Under the pieces are notes generated by a model. The model made no database searches. It worked only from the letters and a program-made list of their open reading frames with translations, and was not told the origin of the DNA. DNA of 64,000 bases from Desmodus rotundus. Its lineage: Eukaryota; Chordata; Mammalia; Chiroptera; Phyllostomidae. Location of the stretch: NCBI RefSeq assembly GCF_022682495.2, contig NC_071390.1:153612583-153676582 (forward strand). The letters run 5' to 3'. Below, one piece after another: positions 9,951 to 21,953 of this stretch. Within the stretch, counting starts at the first letter, position 1. Each line of letters begins with the position of its first letter. The translations under genes were made by a program, and so were the position numbers.

Positions 9951-12837
9951 ATTCTAATGCCAATAGGATTATTATTTCTTTGTCATATATACAGTCTTTT
10001 ATTTTCTTTCTTGAAATTTTCATCATCTGTTTCTCAACAGTGTAAAAATTAATTGACCTCATTCATTTCTTTGGTGCTTAATATTCTTATTTTTTTATAT
10101 CTGAGAATTTTTTAATTCTTTATTGCAACTCATTTATATTTGCTCCTCTAAAACTATTTTAAGATGGATTTTAGGTAATTATCTATGTATTCCAAATTTT
10201 CTTTTTATCATATTTTTTATTGAGGTATTTTATTTTTGTGCACATTGTGGTCAACTTCCTCAAGATTGTGTTTTACAAAGCAATTTTTGAGAGCTTTCAT
10301 TTTCTTTGTTTTCCCTCCTTTTTGACTTAAATGGACACAATATCTCTTCACGTATTTCTGAGTAATCTAATTATAAATTTCTCTTATGTTTCCTAAACTA
10401 TTAGAATTAGTCATTCTAGCAGTTCATCATCATCATTATTATTTTTGTATCATTGCTTTACCTTGAAACTTCTTAGCAATTTCTCTCCACTAGGACCTTG
10501 CATGTTTGGAATATAAGTGTGAAGTTTGCAGCTGTCAGGGTTCACTTTCGTGTGTCTGTGGGAAACATGGCACCTGATTGCTTCCAAACATGCACACACG
10601 CACCCTCTGTAATGATGAGGGCATTACTAGGGCATTACAGTACCAAATTCAGGAGCCCTAATCCTTGCTGAGGGAGCATGAAATTATTTATTCATTATTT
10701 TTAGGTGTTACAGAAGCAAACACCAAAGTGTCGGCACCACTACTTCCTTGCATGCACAGTAGCTGAGCAGTAGTTCAAACAGGTGCAGCTGTTCTGGAGA
10801 TGGACATTTAAAACATTAACGTCCTGTTTCCCCTTCTGTTTATCATTTCCATTCCTTCCTACCTTAGAGTGGGAAGCTTTGATGGGAAGAACGACTCCCA
10901 CATTGGGGTTCCTACTTCCTGAGGCTCCTCTGAAGTGTGGTTTCCTGTGGTCCCTTTATGCTTTGGCCTATTTCTATCTGTTGTTCTTTGTCTTTTAAAA
11001 ACTCATCTGAAATTCTGACATGCTGATGGGCAGCTCATCATCAGGAAGACTCACCTTTATGTGTTTTTAATAATGATGTGCATTTTCTAATTTTTGAATT
11101 TCTGACAGACTTTGCAACAGTGGAGTGGAAAAAACCTATGCTTAGGGTGGCATTTTCCTTGCAACTTTTGAAATGGGAAGTTTAATAATAGTAATATTAG
11201 TCAGTATTGGTTACATTCTCCTTATTACACATGCCATAAGGAGAATGTAATCCATTTTTTAAAATATTAAGTTCAGCTATATGCTTAGTGGTTTTTTGAA
11301 GTATTCAAAAATGATATATTCTCGAAACTTTATCATTTGAAGAAAAAAATCCTGTTCAATTTTTTGTATATCACTTAAACTGATTTATTTTTTCAATGCT
11401 TGCTATCTGGCGGGGTGGGGAGAGGGCAGAAGATCTTTACTTGAAAAGTTACAAGGTGGGTAATATAGTTGCACGTCAGATAAATAAGGTTTGTTATATT
11501 CTTGGATTAATCTTTTGGTGGTTTCTGGGTAAGTCTTGTCAGTCAAAACATTTTCTTTTATTGATACTGTGTCAGCTCTTTGACTATTTTTCTCAGCACT
11601 TATAAAGTATATATATATATTTTCACATTCATCATTCATTAAAGAATAATTTCTGAATTTTTGGTGTTTTGGGAGGAGGCAGCGGGAAACTGGAAAGTGG
11701 TCAGTGGCCATCAGAGCTCTACCTGAGCTCGACCACTAAAGACGAGTCTGTTTCTGTAAATGGCCCACCTGCAGTCTTTCTCCATTTCTGTGCCCTTTCA
11801 TTTTTCCTTATCCCACTATGCACACTTGGTATCTACTGACAGACACACTGTATTTCCACTATGGCAATGAGTGACGTATGGAATGTGTTTTATACCACAT
11901 AGCTTTAAAATTGCCAAATGTCAAACTCGTATTTTAATCACTTTCACTCTGACTAACATTTGAACTATGCTAGTGGAGTATCAAGTGACAAGGAAATGAA
12001 TGCCAATTTGTCTCATTTTTGCACATGATTTTAGTGTTCCAGTAAAATTTCGGAGTCTGGTCAAGTATCCTTTGGTGTCAACCTGAAAAGATTTGTCATT
12101 AACATTTAATAATCTACTGCCTCTGCTTTTCATAGAACATCTAAATGAGTAGAGTCATGAATTTATTCAGGTTTAGGGTATTTCTCTTTATCTTTGGGCT
12201 GCACATTTTCTTTCTAATGAGGAAAAAGGTATCTTTTTCCTTATTAAAAGATGCATTTATCTTTTTTAAATATCACAAAATGTGACTATTTGCTTCTTTT
12301 TGCATATATGCAATTTTTAATATTTAGTGTTTTGAATTCTGTGTTCCTCTTTTGAAATAAAATAGAGTTAAATATATCTAAATATTAAGAATCTCTGCTT
12401 TTTAATTTTTAATTTTCCATACCATAATTAATTCTCATGGCTTTGTGATATATTTATTTTAAATTTAAGATTCAAAAAATAATAAACATGATTATTAGAA
12501 AGAATTTAATTAGGTCAAAACAATTTTTATAATGTCAGCATTGTGTTCGTGTTTAGATAATGAAACCAATAATTATAATAAACTGTAAAAACCATATCTT
12601 AATATAACCATGAAACAAGTGGAAGTACTGAAGAATAAGAGTTAATAAACCACCATCTTCATTCGTATTGTACTAGCCATTTTATTCAAGGGCTCATTAA
12701 TTATTTTTCTGGTAACATTTTTGATGATGTTGGGTTTTTTATTGTTATTTTTTTATTACTTGTTTTAACATACAGTTTCTAGCCACTTTTGATATATCCT
12801 CTTTAGGAATCAAAACCAGCAATGACAACAGCAATAA

Positions 12838-13064
12838 GTATTAGCTGCTGGCAGCTGAGTACTTCCTATGTTTCAAATATTTTGCTTGGTGCTTTATGTG
12901 CATTGTCTCATTTAAACACCCAGTAGACAATAGTATTGTTATTGTGACTTGCACAGCACAGTGGCAGAACAGTCACATTTCCTGTTCAAGGTCATACAAC
13001 TCTATTGTGCAGAGCTAGAATTTCTGCCCAAACCTTTCTGACTCCACAGTGATTGCTTTAATGC
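12838..13064 (-). repeat. MIR SINE
   Basis: The + strand shows the MIR core in reverse complement: tgctttatgtgcattgtctc, then catttaaacacccagtaga, ttcaaggtcatacaactct and agctagaatttctgccc. The element is nearly full length and sits immediately upstream of the TG/TA microsatellite. Confidence 0.75.
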
Positions 13065-13093
13065 TCCATGGAATTCTGGACTTGCTTAATTAA

Positions 13094-13264
13094 ATGTATG
13101 TATGCATGTGTGTATATGCATACATACATGTATACATGCACACATGTGTGTATATTCACACATACATGTATATATACATACATTTATGTATGTGTGTTAT
13201 TTCCATATTTGTGTCTAGAAAATATTTACATATTTATATATATAAATTTATGTGTATATATATA
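13094..13264. repeat. TG/CA/TA-rich purine-pyrimidine microsatellite
   Basis: About 170 bp of alternating purine-pyrimidine steps built from tgta, tgca, catg and tata units. It could adopt Z-DNA or cruciform structures. It abuts the left end of a mariner element. Small ORFs read across it are compositional artefacts (runs of Tyr, Ile, Cys and Met). Confidence 0.9.
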
Positions 13265-13929
13265 ATCTGTTTAGGAAAAAATCCAGCCATTGTTACTATA
13301 ACGAGAATGGTTTGCAAGGCATTGATGTAACCTGGCAGCCAAGGAGAGTGGACTGGAATGCTCATGCATGAACAGTGATGACTTCCCTGTAGTAGTCAGT
13401 GGGGGTGATGGACACCATTGAGTGAGCATGTGTACTGTGTGGCTGTTGCATTCAAAATGACAATTGAATAATGAATTAACAACGAATCTGCATCAAATTT
13501 TGTGTTAAGCTTAAACATTCCTCCATGTAAACTATTTGGACGATTCAGAAGGCCACAGCTATGGGCAACTGGTGATTGGCAGCTTCATCATGACAATATA
13601 TCCACTCACACATCACATCTCATGCAGCTTTTTGGCAAAACATCAAATCACCCCATACAGCCCAGATTTGGTACCCTGCAACCTCTGGTTTTTCCCAAAA
13701 CTAAAATCACTTCTAAAGGAAAGAGATTTCAGACCATCAATGAGATTAAGGAAAATATAAGGCGGCAGCTGATGGCGATGGGGAACTGTGTGAGGTCCCA
13801 CGGTGCCTACTTTGAAGGGGACTTCATTGTGTGAGGCATCATTGTCCTATGTACAAGGTTTCTTGCATCTTATATCTTCTTCAATAAATGTCTTTATTTT
13901 TCAGATTACATCACTGGATACCTTCTGGA
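13265..13929 (+). mobile_element. Mariner-type DNA transposon, internally deleted (copy 1)
   Basis: Tc1/mariner remnant in the sense of GABRG1. It retains the start of the transposase (reading RICIKFCVKL with downstream TIQKA at about 13480-13560) joined directly to the catalytic-domain part with GDWQLHHDN, containing the second catalytic Asp at 13592-13594. Further on comes SPDLVPCNLWFF, where the third catalytic Asp is replaced by Asn (13680-13682). The 3' part reads FEGD. Frameshifts and stops break the frame. The right end (cttctggata) is followed by TA repeats. The middle of the transposase is missing, as in the other two copies, so this is a non-autonomous deletion derivative. Confidence 0.8.
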
Positions 13930-13972
13930 TATATATCTATATCTATATATATCTCTATATATAGAGATCTCC
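13930..13972. repeat. AT-rich microsatellite with 18-bp perfect palindrome
   Basis: Repeats of atatct lead into a perfect 18-bp palindrome at 13951-13968 (atctctatatatagagat). It lies directly at the right end of the mariner copy. Confidence 0.85.
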
Positions 13973-14170
13973 AATTAAATAATTAAATTTATTGATATAA
14001 CACCAGTTAATAAGGTTATATTGGTTCCAGGTGTAGGACTCTATGACACCTGATTTGTATATTGCATTCTGTGCCCACCACTCAAAGTCTAATTCTCATC
14101 CGTCACCATGTATTTAGCCCCTTTTAACCTTTACCCTCCCTACTTCCTTCCCATATTTAAAAAATCTTTG
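13972..14170 (-). mobile_element. LINE-1 3'-end fragment
   Basis: The reverse complement matches a LINE-1 3' UTR end: cagttaataaggttatattg, ccaggtgtaggactctatga, gtatattgcattctgtgccc and cccaccactcaaagtc are all recognisable on the + strand. 5'-truncated and moderately diverged. Confidence 0.75.
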
Positions 14171-14239
14171 TATTAGTTAATTATTACTCAGAACCTGTTA
14201 TCATAAAAAGTTAATATGTGCCCCAAAGCATCCTAATAA

Positions 14240-14460
14240 TAATAGTAGCTATTTTACTGGGCACGATGAAGCAATGATCATTTTATATAAGCTATGAAAT
14301 CTACTCAACACAGCCATCACAAAAATTAGGTGCTAATATAACTTTAGCTTTAAGGGTGGCTACATTGGTAGAATGAGACAAATTTTGAACTCCAATTGTC
14401 CTGAAACCTGAGTTTTTAATTCACGCCCAATCTTTCTCCCAAATGTGATGCCTTGATCTT
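14240..14460 (-). repeat. Possible MIR relic
   Basis: Decayed MIR-like order of landmarks: atataagctatgaaatctac, tcaacacagccatcacaaa, gacaaattttgaactcc and a terminal region near gtgatgcc. Weak. Confidence 0.35.
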
Positions 14461-14928
14461 ATCCACTACAACTTCCATGATACAATTTTTTAAATTCATT
14501 CTCAGCTTCTCAAGACTTGTTTGAATTGCCAACATCATCTTTGCTATTTTTGTCATTATTAGTTAAATGAAAAACATAATGTGACATAATAATAAACAAG
14601 CATTTATGGCAAATACAGAAATATACATTTCATTTTGTTTTAGAATTAGAGTTGTGGTTAATATTCTGATGGATCATATTCTAAAAATATAGCATATATT
14701 TCATTTTTGAGGGCTGTTTTTTTCTGCATGATCTTTGAAATGTAAAATAATATCGTGAATATACAGAGTAAATTATAAAGTAAAATCACATTAGGTTTGA
14801 ATACCACTTTGATTTTGGGAAACTAAGATTATTCTTGCTGAATTTTTTTAGAGCTCGTCTTGAGGCAACAGACTGATCGTTTTTTGTTTTAATGCCGTTT
14901 CACCCTTCTCATGTGTTGTTTCACTCAG

Positions 14929-15198
14929 ATATCCCCTGGACTGCACCCTGGATCCACTCTCATCCCCATGAACAGCATCTCTCTGCCACAAGGAGAGGAC
15001 GACTATGGGTACCAGTGTTTGGAGGGCAAAGACTGCGCCAGCTTCTTCTGCTGCTTTGAGGACTGCAAAACAGGGTCATGGAGGGAAGGGAGGATCCACA
15101 TACGCATCGCCAAGATTGACTCCTATTCGCGGATATTCTTCCCCACAGCTTTCGCCCTGTTCAATCTGGTTTACTGGGTGGGTTATCTTTACTTATAG
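14929..15198 (+). CDS. GABRG1: GABRG1 exon 9 (intracellular loop, M4 and stop)
   Basis: The terminal coding exon encodes 89 residues and a TAG stop at 15196-15198. It covers the rest of the M3-M4 cytoplasmic loop (starting [15 protein letters not shown]), a Cys-rich segment ([11 protein letters not shown]) that in gamma subunits is palmitoylated and binds trafficking partners, the amphipathic pre-M4 helix ([15 protein letters not shown]) and the final helix M4 ([15 protein letters not shown]) ending VGYLYL. The acceptor is tttcactcag|ata in phase 0, matching exon 8. An in-frame ATG 18 bases before the acceptor is intronic and not a start. Compared with the human protein as I remember it, Arg to Lys occurs after FEDC and one Gly is added in PQGEDDYG. 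The gene is intact here. Confidence 0.97.
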   Translation: MSPGLHPGSTLIPMNSISLPQGEDDYGYQCLEGKDCASFFCCFEDCKTGSWREGRIHIRIAKIDSYSRIFFPTAFALFNLVYWVGYLYL

Positions 15199-15867
15199 GT
15201 TCTACTGACTAAGAAACATCACAAGAAGTTTGACTAAATCCAATATAATTTACTGTGCTTCAGGAACATGAAGTTTAAGTTTAAAATTCACAGGAACCAA
15301 TGACTAAAATGTGAATAATATTATGATCATTTTAAGGCTTTCATGGGAAAGTAAAGTAGAAGTTTGCATATTAAATTATGAGATTACTTGTAAAATTCAG
15401 CCAATTAACTATCATTATATATTTTTACTTGAATTTTATTTGTTTTACTTATATCACATTAGGATGTTCAACTAAATTTCTTGACTTGTATTTTAAAGAT
15501 GGAATAATTTTAATACATATTTTATTTAAATATAATCTATCTCTCTCTCTTCATATACATATGAGCCTAATCCAATGCCTAATATTTATGTAGAATTTTT
15601 TACCTAGGAAATATTGATAATTGGATTTTTCTTGCTTTTTATTGACATGCCTTGCTTGGAATGCAGGTAGTTAAAAGCCTAAAGCCATGATTTCTGGGAT
15701 TCATTCTGAAGAGCTCTTACTCCCAGAAAGAAATTAATTTTAAATTCCTTATTAATTAAAGAAGAAAACACCAATTTTTAATTATTAAGAGGCCAATTTG
15801 ATCTGTGTTTTAATGAAGTCTGTTTCCTGACACAATATTAAATAGAACTGATTACATTTAGTTTTTT

Positions 15868-15915
15868 AAAAATTATATTTATTGAGGTGACATGGGTTAA
15901 TAAAATTATATAGTT
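15868..15915 (-). repeat. LINE-1 3'-terminal fragment, about 50 bp
   Basis: The segment tatttattgaggtgacatgg followed by gttaataaaattatatag is the reverse complement of a LINE-1 3' terminus. It supplies an AATAAA at 15899-15904 that probably has no role in processing. Confidence 0.65.
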
Positions 15916-18900
15916 TTTTGATGATTTACAAACTAGTATGGAAACCGCTAAAGTCATCTTTTTAAAATACAAGTTTAAAAAATAATAAGAATGTTACATT
16001 TAACCACTTTATTCTCTGTTTCATAGCGTTTATGTAGTATGAAGAAGTTAACCCTGAAATATTTAGCTCTACCAATACTGAAATTAAATGAATAGCGAAT
16101 TGATTTTTGGGGGATGTTCTACAAAAGTGTTTCATCCCTTACATTAACAAAAACACTGAGGAACAGTAGTGCTTCATGGTTAAAGAATTATTTCCTAGGA
16201 AATTGAGTGACAGTTCATATTGAGAGTATGGTAGTTAAATATGAACTATCAACATTTTTCAGAGTAGAAATGTTCTAGAAACAGTTTTAGGCATTTGCCA
16301 TATGTTGCCTTTTCTGTCTTCTAAGTTTGGACCCTGTCAGTTTTACGACTTCATCATAAGTCGGTATGATGTCCTCTTCTCTGGGAAATCATAGCAGTCC
16401 CCGAAGTTACGCTAAAGGTGAAGTAGTGCTAGAGGTGCCTCTAACGAACACGAGTGTGGGAGCTCTCCACGTTGTTAAAGACAGGGGCAGAGGCAGGCTC
16501 ACTGCAACTCAAAGCCTGTTGGTTAATAGTTTTGAAGATGTATCTTTTGTTAAGAGAGAGTTAAATTTAGGCTTAAATCATCATATTCTAGTAACCACTT
16601 TGGTATATCCATTGTTTTTAAGAAACCCATATTCACTCATTGTCACTTGACTTTCTAGAAACTCTCCAGACTGATATTAGAGAGAAAATGTAAAATTGTT
16701 TCCATTGCCAAGAACAACGATCAGGATGACGTTTTTTGATAAAGGCCTATTTTGTGCTATGGAGATGAAGCTATCACCTGTGCATTTAACACTCTAGTTT
16801 TACTACAATAATTTTTTCACATGGGTAGTGAGTACATGAGTGAGGGTGGCATGCTTATACGTATGTTTCTCGAACATAGTTTTTAAAAAATCTAAGTGTG
16901 TTTCATTGTGTACTCCCCAGCTATGTCTGAATTTTTTAATGTGCTTATAAACCTCTGAAAAAGTTAAGCATATGTTGAACAATAATGCCCTAATATCCAC
17001 CGACACTGCTTTCTTTGAATGGAGAGCCAAAGTAAACTTTGGCCATGTAATATACTCATTTGCCAGTCGTTCATGCACTCATTTTATAACATTGAGTATT
17101 GATAGATATTCTTAACGTGAACAATTAATTTTGGGATAAATGAAAAATGAAGTACCCATGAAGAATAAAACACTTCACTAAAATGTATTATGTCTATTTC
17201 CATAACACATTTTCAAAGGGAATGCAGTTTTGAGCTACCGGCAGCTGATTAGCATGGGGACAAAGCTAATGCTGGGATGCTTTCAGGTCTGTCTGAGCAT
17301 GAGCACATTTGAAAAGTACTTCAAAGGGCTCAGTGTAAATATTTTTGATTTTCTCATTGGTGTTCCATTGACCTGGCTTTAAATGTTGGCAATATTTACA
17401 AGTGGAAATAAAAGTGATACAAAATAAAAGATGTTTTTCTATATACATTCATTGTACATACCATCAAAACAACAACTTTGTTTCAAAGTCAGTGGTATTT
17501 TGAAAAGTTTTATTTAAATATGTAGATCAGAAATAGAGTATATAAGTATTATTTCTAAAAATGAGAATTAAAAGGCAAAAGTGCAGTTTGACTCTTTTTA
17601 TAAAAAGTAAGTTAGAGCTTATTTTCAAAGGGAATGGAGTCAAATTACTGGTCTTCTCTTCTTTAAAAAAAGGTTGCCATCTTAAGAAATAATTTTTAAA
17701 AATCCTCCTTTTTCTCCAGTGAGTTAAGCCTTAGTTTGTTGGATTCTGCAACTTGTGTTTCCTAGTTGCTTTAAATGTTTTTAACACTAATTTTAAAAAG
17801 TGGATACAGAGAATGTGAAGGATAATTGTTGCTGAAAGATATAGAATCATTTAGAAAAATGTTAATCCATATAAACCACTCTCTAAATAAGTGACCAAGA
17901 CATAGAAGTTCTCAGAAAGGATGTTATCATTCATATAACTTTGTTCCCTTGGACTGACTTACAATCGCATGATGATACTGTATTTATTCTTCAATGGCAT
18001 AGATAAACTTAGGCTCATTTGAAATTAATTTCTAAAATACCAAGTGGTTTCTAAAAAAAACCATAAGATTATTTGGGAATTTATTGGGGAAAGGGAACAA
18101 CTCCTCAATACATTTATCTCACTATAAAGTTTTAATTTAAGTAAGAATCAGGCAATTCATTGGATTCATTTTAAGTTAAAGACAGATATCACTGAGGTAT
18201 TTTAAAAACTGGTTATTCCTAGGTTAAAGCACAGTAAATTTGTGTAAATAAATAGACAATCACCAGGTTTTCTTTTTCTTCTTTAATGTATTCCCATATT
18301 CTGAAGTCAATATATAGTCAAAATATGCTGTGCTTTTGCTTAAGAGCAAGGTCAAAGCTGAGGGCAGCAGCATGCTTGCCAATGATTCATCGTCACAAAA
18401 AAATGGATGATGGTACTTTCACATCAAGAGACCCATAATTGCAAAATTACATTCTAAGTCATATGTTGTAACAAGATCATCATGTACTTTGATTATATGG
18501 GAGGAGATTTAATAATCACATAATAAATAAATATACATATATAAAATTATCCAAGTTCTATACCAATGAGTATTTTCACTTGCAAAATTTCCTATAGCAA
18601 GATACCCAATTGACTATTTCATCAATCATAGTGCTGGAGTTGAAGTGATCTATTAGATGTTTAATAATTTAGCACTTGTCCCACCCAAAACATTTTGAAA
18701 ATAATTTCTGACCAAGCTATTTCTCTTTACATCATCAGGTTCGTGTCACTCCTCAGTGCTATGCCATGTGAAGTCCAGACGTGTTTGCTTTTATGCTTCT
18801 GTTGGGCTTGTTTTTCACTGCAAGGAAGCCCCTGACAGGCCGCTCTAAAGTCGCAGAAACCCTTGCCAAGTCTCTATTTAAACGCAAACTAAAACACACC

Positions 18901-19029
18901 AAAACAGACAAACAAAAAAATCTTTTCAATTGCAGTTTCCAAACACTACTGACCACATTGCTCTAGTAGATACAAGGTCAGTCCTGCCTCTTTTGTGTTT
19001 TCATTTTAAAAGGGACATAGCTTAATTCA

Positions 19030-19480
19030 CATATTGTGCACTTCCTATGTATAAGATACACGGATACAACAGGGAATACACAAACATGAGCTCTCAAGGA
19101 AAACGTAATCAGATGATTAGTTATTCAGTCTAAGGGAGAGAAGATAATGCTGGGAAAGTTTCTTGGAGGATATGTGTTCAGACATGTGAGCCTGAGATTC
19201 AACATGTCAACAGGTGAGCTTAACAGACATCACACTTCGCTGTGGAGTGAATAGCTTGAATAAGGAAACAGAAGCATGGGCTCAATTAAAAATGTAATTT
19301 TAATTGAAGTTTGAGATTCATATAGAGATGATCCAAGATGATACTAAAAAAGATAGTGTAAGTCCTGAAGTACAGAGGCAAGAATATATACTTCAGGAGG
19401 CTGGGTAAGACTATGACTTTGAAGAGTGCATGGAGATGCTTAAGTACAACAGAGCCATTTTTAATGCTGCAGAAGTTTCA
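19030..19480 (-). repeat. Probable L2 relic
   Basis: The order of landmarks (cacttcctatgtataagata, gatacaacagggaataca, ctcaaggaaaacgtaatc, then gtttcttggaggatatgtg and ggaaacagaagcatggg) is that of an antisense L2 3' region. Heavily diverged. Confidence 0.4.
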
Positions 19481-20317
19481 TCTTATTAGTGTGTGGTGTT
19501 GGGAGTAAGGAAAGCCAATTGAGAAGCTGTTACAATATAGGAGGTGAGAGAGCATGAAGGTCAGTACTCTGGTGATGGAAGGTCCATGGAGAAGAAGGAA
19601 AGAGAGCCCCTGAATGAGAAAGTACAGGTGACATACAGGAAACTGTGATGAAGAGCAAACACTTAGTGACATGGAGTGTGTGACGGGAGAGGGTCCTGTA
19701 TCGATAGTTCATATTTGTGTGTACATAGACACTAGAACACGACAAAGAAGTTCTGAATGTATTACAGACTTTTCTTCTATTACTTTGAACATTTTCAAAC
19801 ATGCTTATTTTTTTTCTATGGATCTTTGCCTTTCCCATATTAGAGGTGAAGAAAAAGAATAATATTCTGAAGTACAAATCATAAAGAAGTTCTGTCTAGG
19901 TTATTATTTTTAAACTAATATGTTACTAAAGAGAGCTTTCTTATCAATTAAGTTTTTATTCTTTTTAACTGATGGGGGATGTATTTGGACAAAAAGAGGA
20001 AAGGAAGGGAACTATGAATAGAAATAGGATGCTGTAGAACCAGACAAATTCTGGAAGTTGATTTCTGATTCTCAAACAATTTCTACAATATTTGTCTCAA
20101 AATAAGTTATTTTTTTATTATTGGACAATGAAATGTACCTTGAAGCTTTGCATCTGTAAATAAGTAAGAGCCTGTGGTAACTGCAGTGCAACTTGGCAGA
20201 AATGGCTAATTAACAGACTTTGATGACATGGCTCACCTAAATGGAAATCACTAGGGTCTTCATAAATCACTGTAATAAGTTGTTTGCATCTATTAAGTGT
20301 ATGTAGTTGGTTCATAC

Positions 20318-20323
20318 AATAAA
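20318..20323 (+). terminator. GABRG1: Candidate GABRG1 poly(A) signal
   Basis: AATAAA followed within 40 bases by T/G-rich sequence (ggcttgtgattgtaatgg). It comes after a repeat-poor interval and before the repeat-dense desert. It would give a 3' UTR of about 5.1 kb. Further AATAAA motifs at 20444 and 20468 are alternatives. Confidence 0.3.
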
Positions 20324-20639
20324 GTTTTATGGCTTGTGATTGTAATGGCTTCTGCAGTCTGCTTCTGCCTTGTCAATTTGCAAGAATTGTGTGAATTGTT
20401 CAAATTTGCAAAGTGTTCTGTACTTTCATGATTCTAAATGCAAAATAAACTCAGTAACTTGTTATGAAATAAAGGGTTATACTCTCTTAAAATGGGTTTT
20501 TAATATTTCATACAGATATGTTCCTTTATTCTTTGAGTGTGTAATCATAACCTTAGCATTAAATTTCTGATCAATGTTATTTCACATTTTTTAATATCAA
20601 AATAAATTTGAAGTTTATTAAAGACTTCTGAAAAATAAA

Positions 20640-21487
20640 TTGAATTCTGTAACATTAGGTAAAGATAGTTAATGCTTATCCATGATTTTCACTGAGAAGA
20701 CTATGCATTTCTAGATTATTCTAACAAACTATGATATTATCCTAAACTGGACTGCCAGATACTCTTCCCCAGGTGAGTCAACAAAGGCAATATTATTAGC
20801 TAGTATTAACACTCAGGCCATTCCAAAATACCCTGGGTTATAAAAATATCTTATTTCATTTGAACAAAGTTAGTGAAAGAAAATTAAAATCCAAAAAAAT
20901 CAGAACAGCAGTTATCTTCTGCCTCACCCTTTTAGTTGTCTCTTCTCCGCCACCAAAGCAGAGTGCTTAACTGTGATTCTTCAAGTCCAATGTTGTTTTA
21001 CAGAAAGTTGAAGAAAATGGGGGGGGGGGTAATGTTTCTTGTTCATTCACCATGTGTCTAGAACTTTAAATGCATCATATATTAATAATTTACCCTTTAA
21101 AGCAAAGGAGATGGAAAAAACCAAGGCTCAGTATATTAGACATATTCTCTAAGCTAATATACCTGTAACTTGAAATTAAATTTAGATACCTCTAGTTGTA
21201 GAGATCATTATCTTTCAATTACTTGAAACTTGATGACAAAGTAATTCTTCATATTCCAACACTGGAACGGGTTTCCTTCACAAAGGAGTAGTTTAGATCT
21301 AATTAAACAACCAGTCAATTGTGTTTAAAGCATTAAAACACTACATTATTCAGTAATAGCATAATCTTTGCTAGCTCCTTACTTCTAATGTAAACTTAAT
21401 TTCAGCTGAAACATTTTAAACATGTACATTAAGTGTTTCTGAAAAATTATCCCTACTCTTCAATCAAATATAATACAGTACTGACTT
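20640..21487. other. Unannotated AT-rich stretch
   Basis: No gene or repeat recognised apart from an 11-base G run at 21019-21029. The left target site of the LINE-1 that begins at 21488 lies at its right edge. Confidence 0.5.
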
Positions 21488-21947
21488 TTTAAAATTACAT
21501 TTATTCATGACTTTGGTTAACAAGATTATGTAGGTTTCAAGTGTACAAAGCTATGATATATCATTTGTATATAGTACCATATGCCTACTGCCTAAAGTCA
21601 AATCTTCCATCACTATGAACTTGACCTTCTTTAGTCTTTGCTAACACCCCACCTGCCTCCCCTCTGGTAATCACCATACTGTTGTCTATGTGTATGAGTT
21701 TTGTTTGCTTTTCTTACTTGTTCATTTGTTGCTTTTAGTTTTATATCCCCATATGGATGAAATCATACCACCTCACACCTAGTAGAATGGCTATTATCAA
21801 TAAGTCAGGTAATAACGAGTGTTGGATATGTGGAGGAAAAGGAACCCACATTCACTGCTGTAGGAATATAAACGGGCACAGGCACTATGGAAACAGTATG
21901 AAGGCTCTTCAAAAAATTAAGAAAGGAGTTACCAAAGACCCAGAAAC

Positions 21948-21953
21948 CTTCTT
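21948..21953 (+). repeat. Target-site duplication of ERV, left copy
   Basis: Six bases (cttctt) directly before the LTR 5' TG. The right copy at 22887-22892 is cttttt, one mismatch. Six-base duplications are usual for betaretrovirus-like (class II) elements. Confidence 0.6.

Larger units (their letters stand above)
5354..14928 (+). other. GABRG1: GABRG1 intron 8
   Basis: The largest intron in the window (9,575 bp), with donor gtatgt and acceptor tttcactcag. It carries a SINE (9755-9950), a MIR (12838-13064), a TG/TA microsatellite, a mariner copy (about 13265-13929), a LINE-1 end (13972-14170) and older traces. The parts 5354-8570, 9951-12837 and 14460-14928 hold nothing I can identify. Confidence 0.9.
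15199..20640 (+). other. GABRG1: GABRG1 3' UTR and immediate downstream region (3' end unresolved)
   Basis: The 3' UTR begins right after the stop. Between about 15920 and 19020 I see no transposon, unlike most of the window, which suggests a constrained long UTR. AATAAA hexamers occur at 17164, 17407, 17423, 18247, 20318, 20444 and 20468. The one at 20318 is followed by a T/G-rich stretch, as expected for a processing site. A 50-bp LINE-1 end and a probable L2 lie inside this interval. Small ORFs here are not supported as genes. Confidence 0.45.

Noticed and set aside
13068..13330. Two Cys/Tyr/Ile-rich ORFs that look like a small secreted peptide
   Set aside because: Pure translation of the TG/TA microsatellite and the mariner left end.
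18759..18966. Opposed ORFs near 18.8 kb considered as a small gene
   Set aside because: Chance frames in the probable GABRG1 3' UTR; no start context, splice sites or family.
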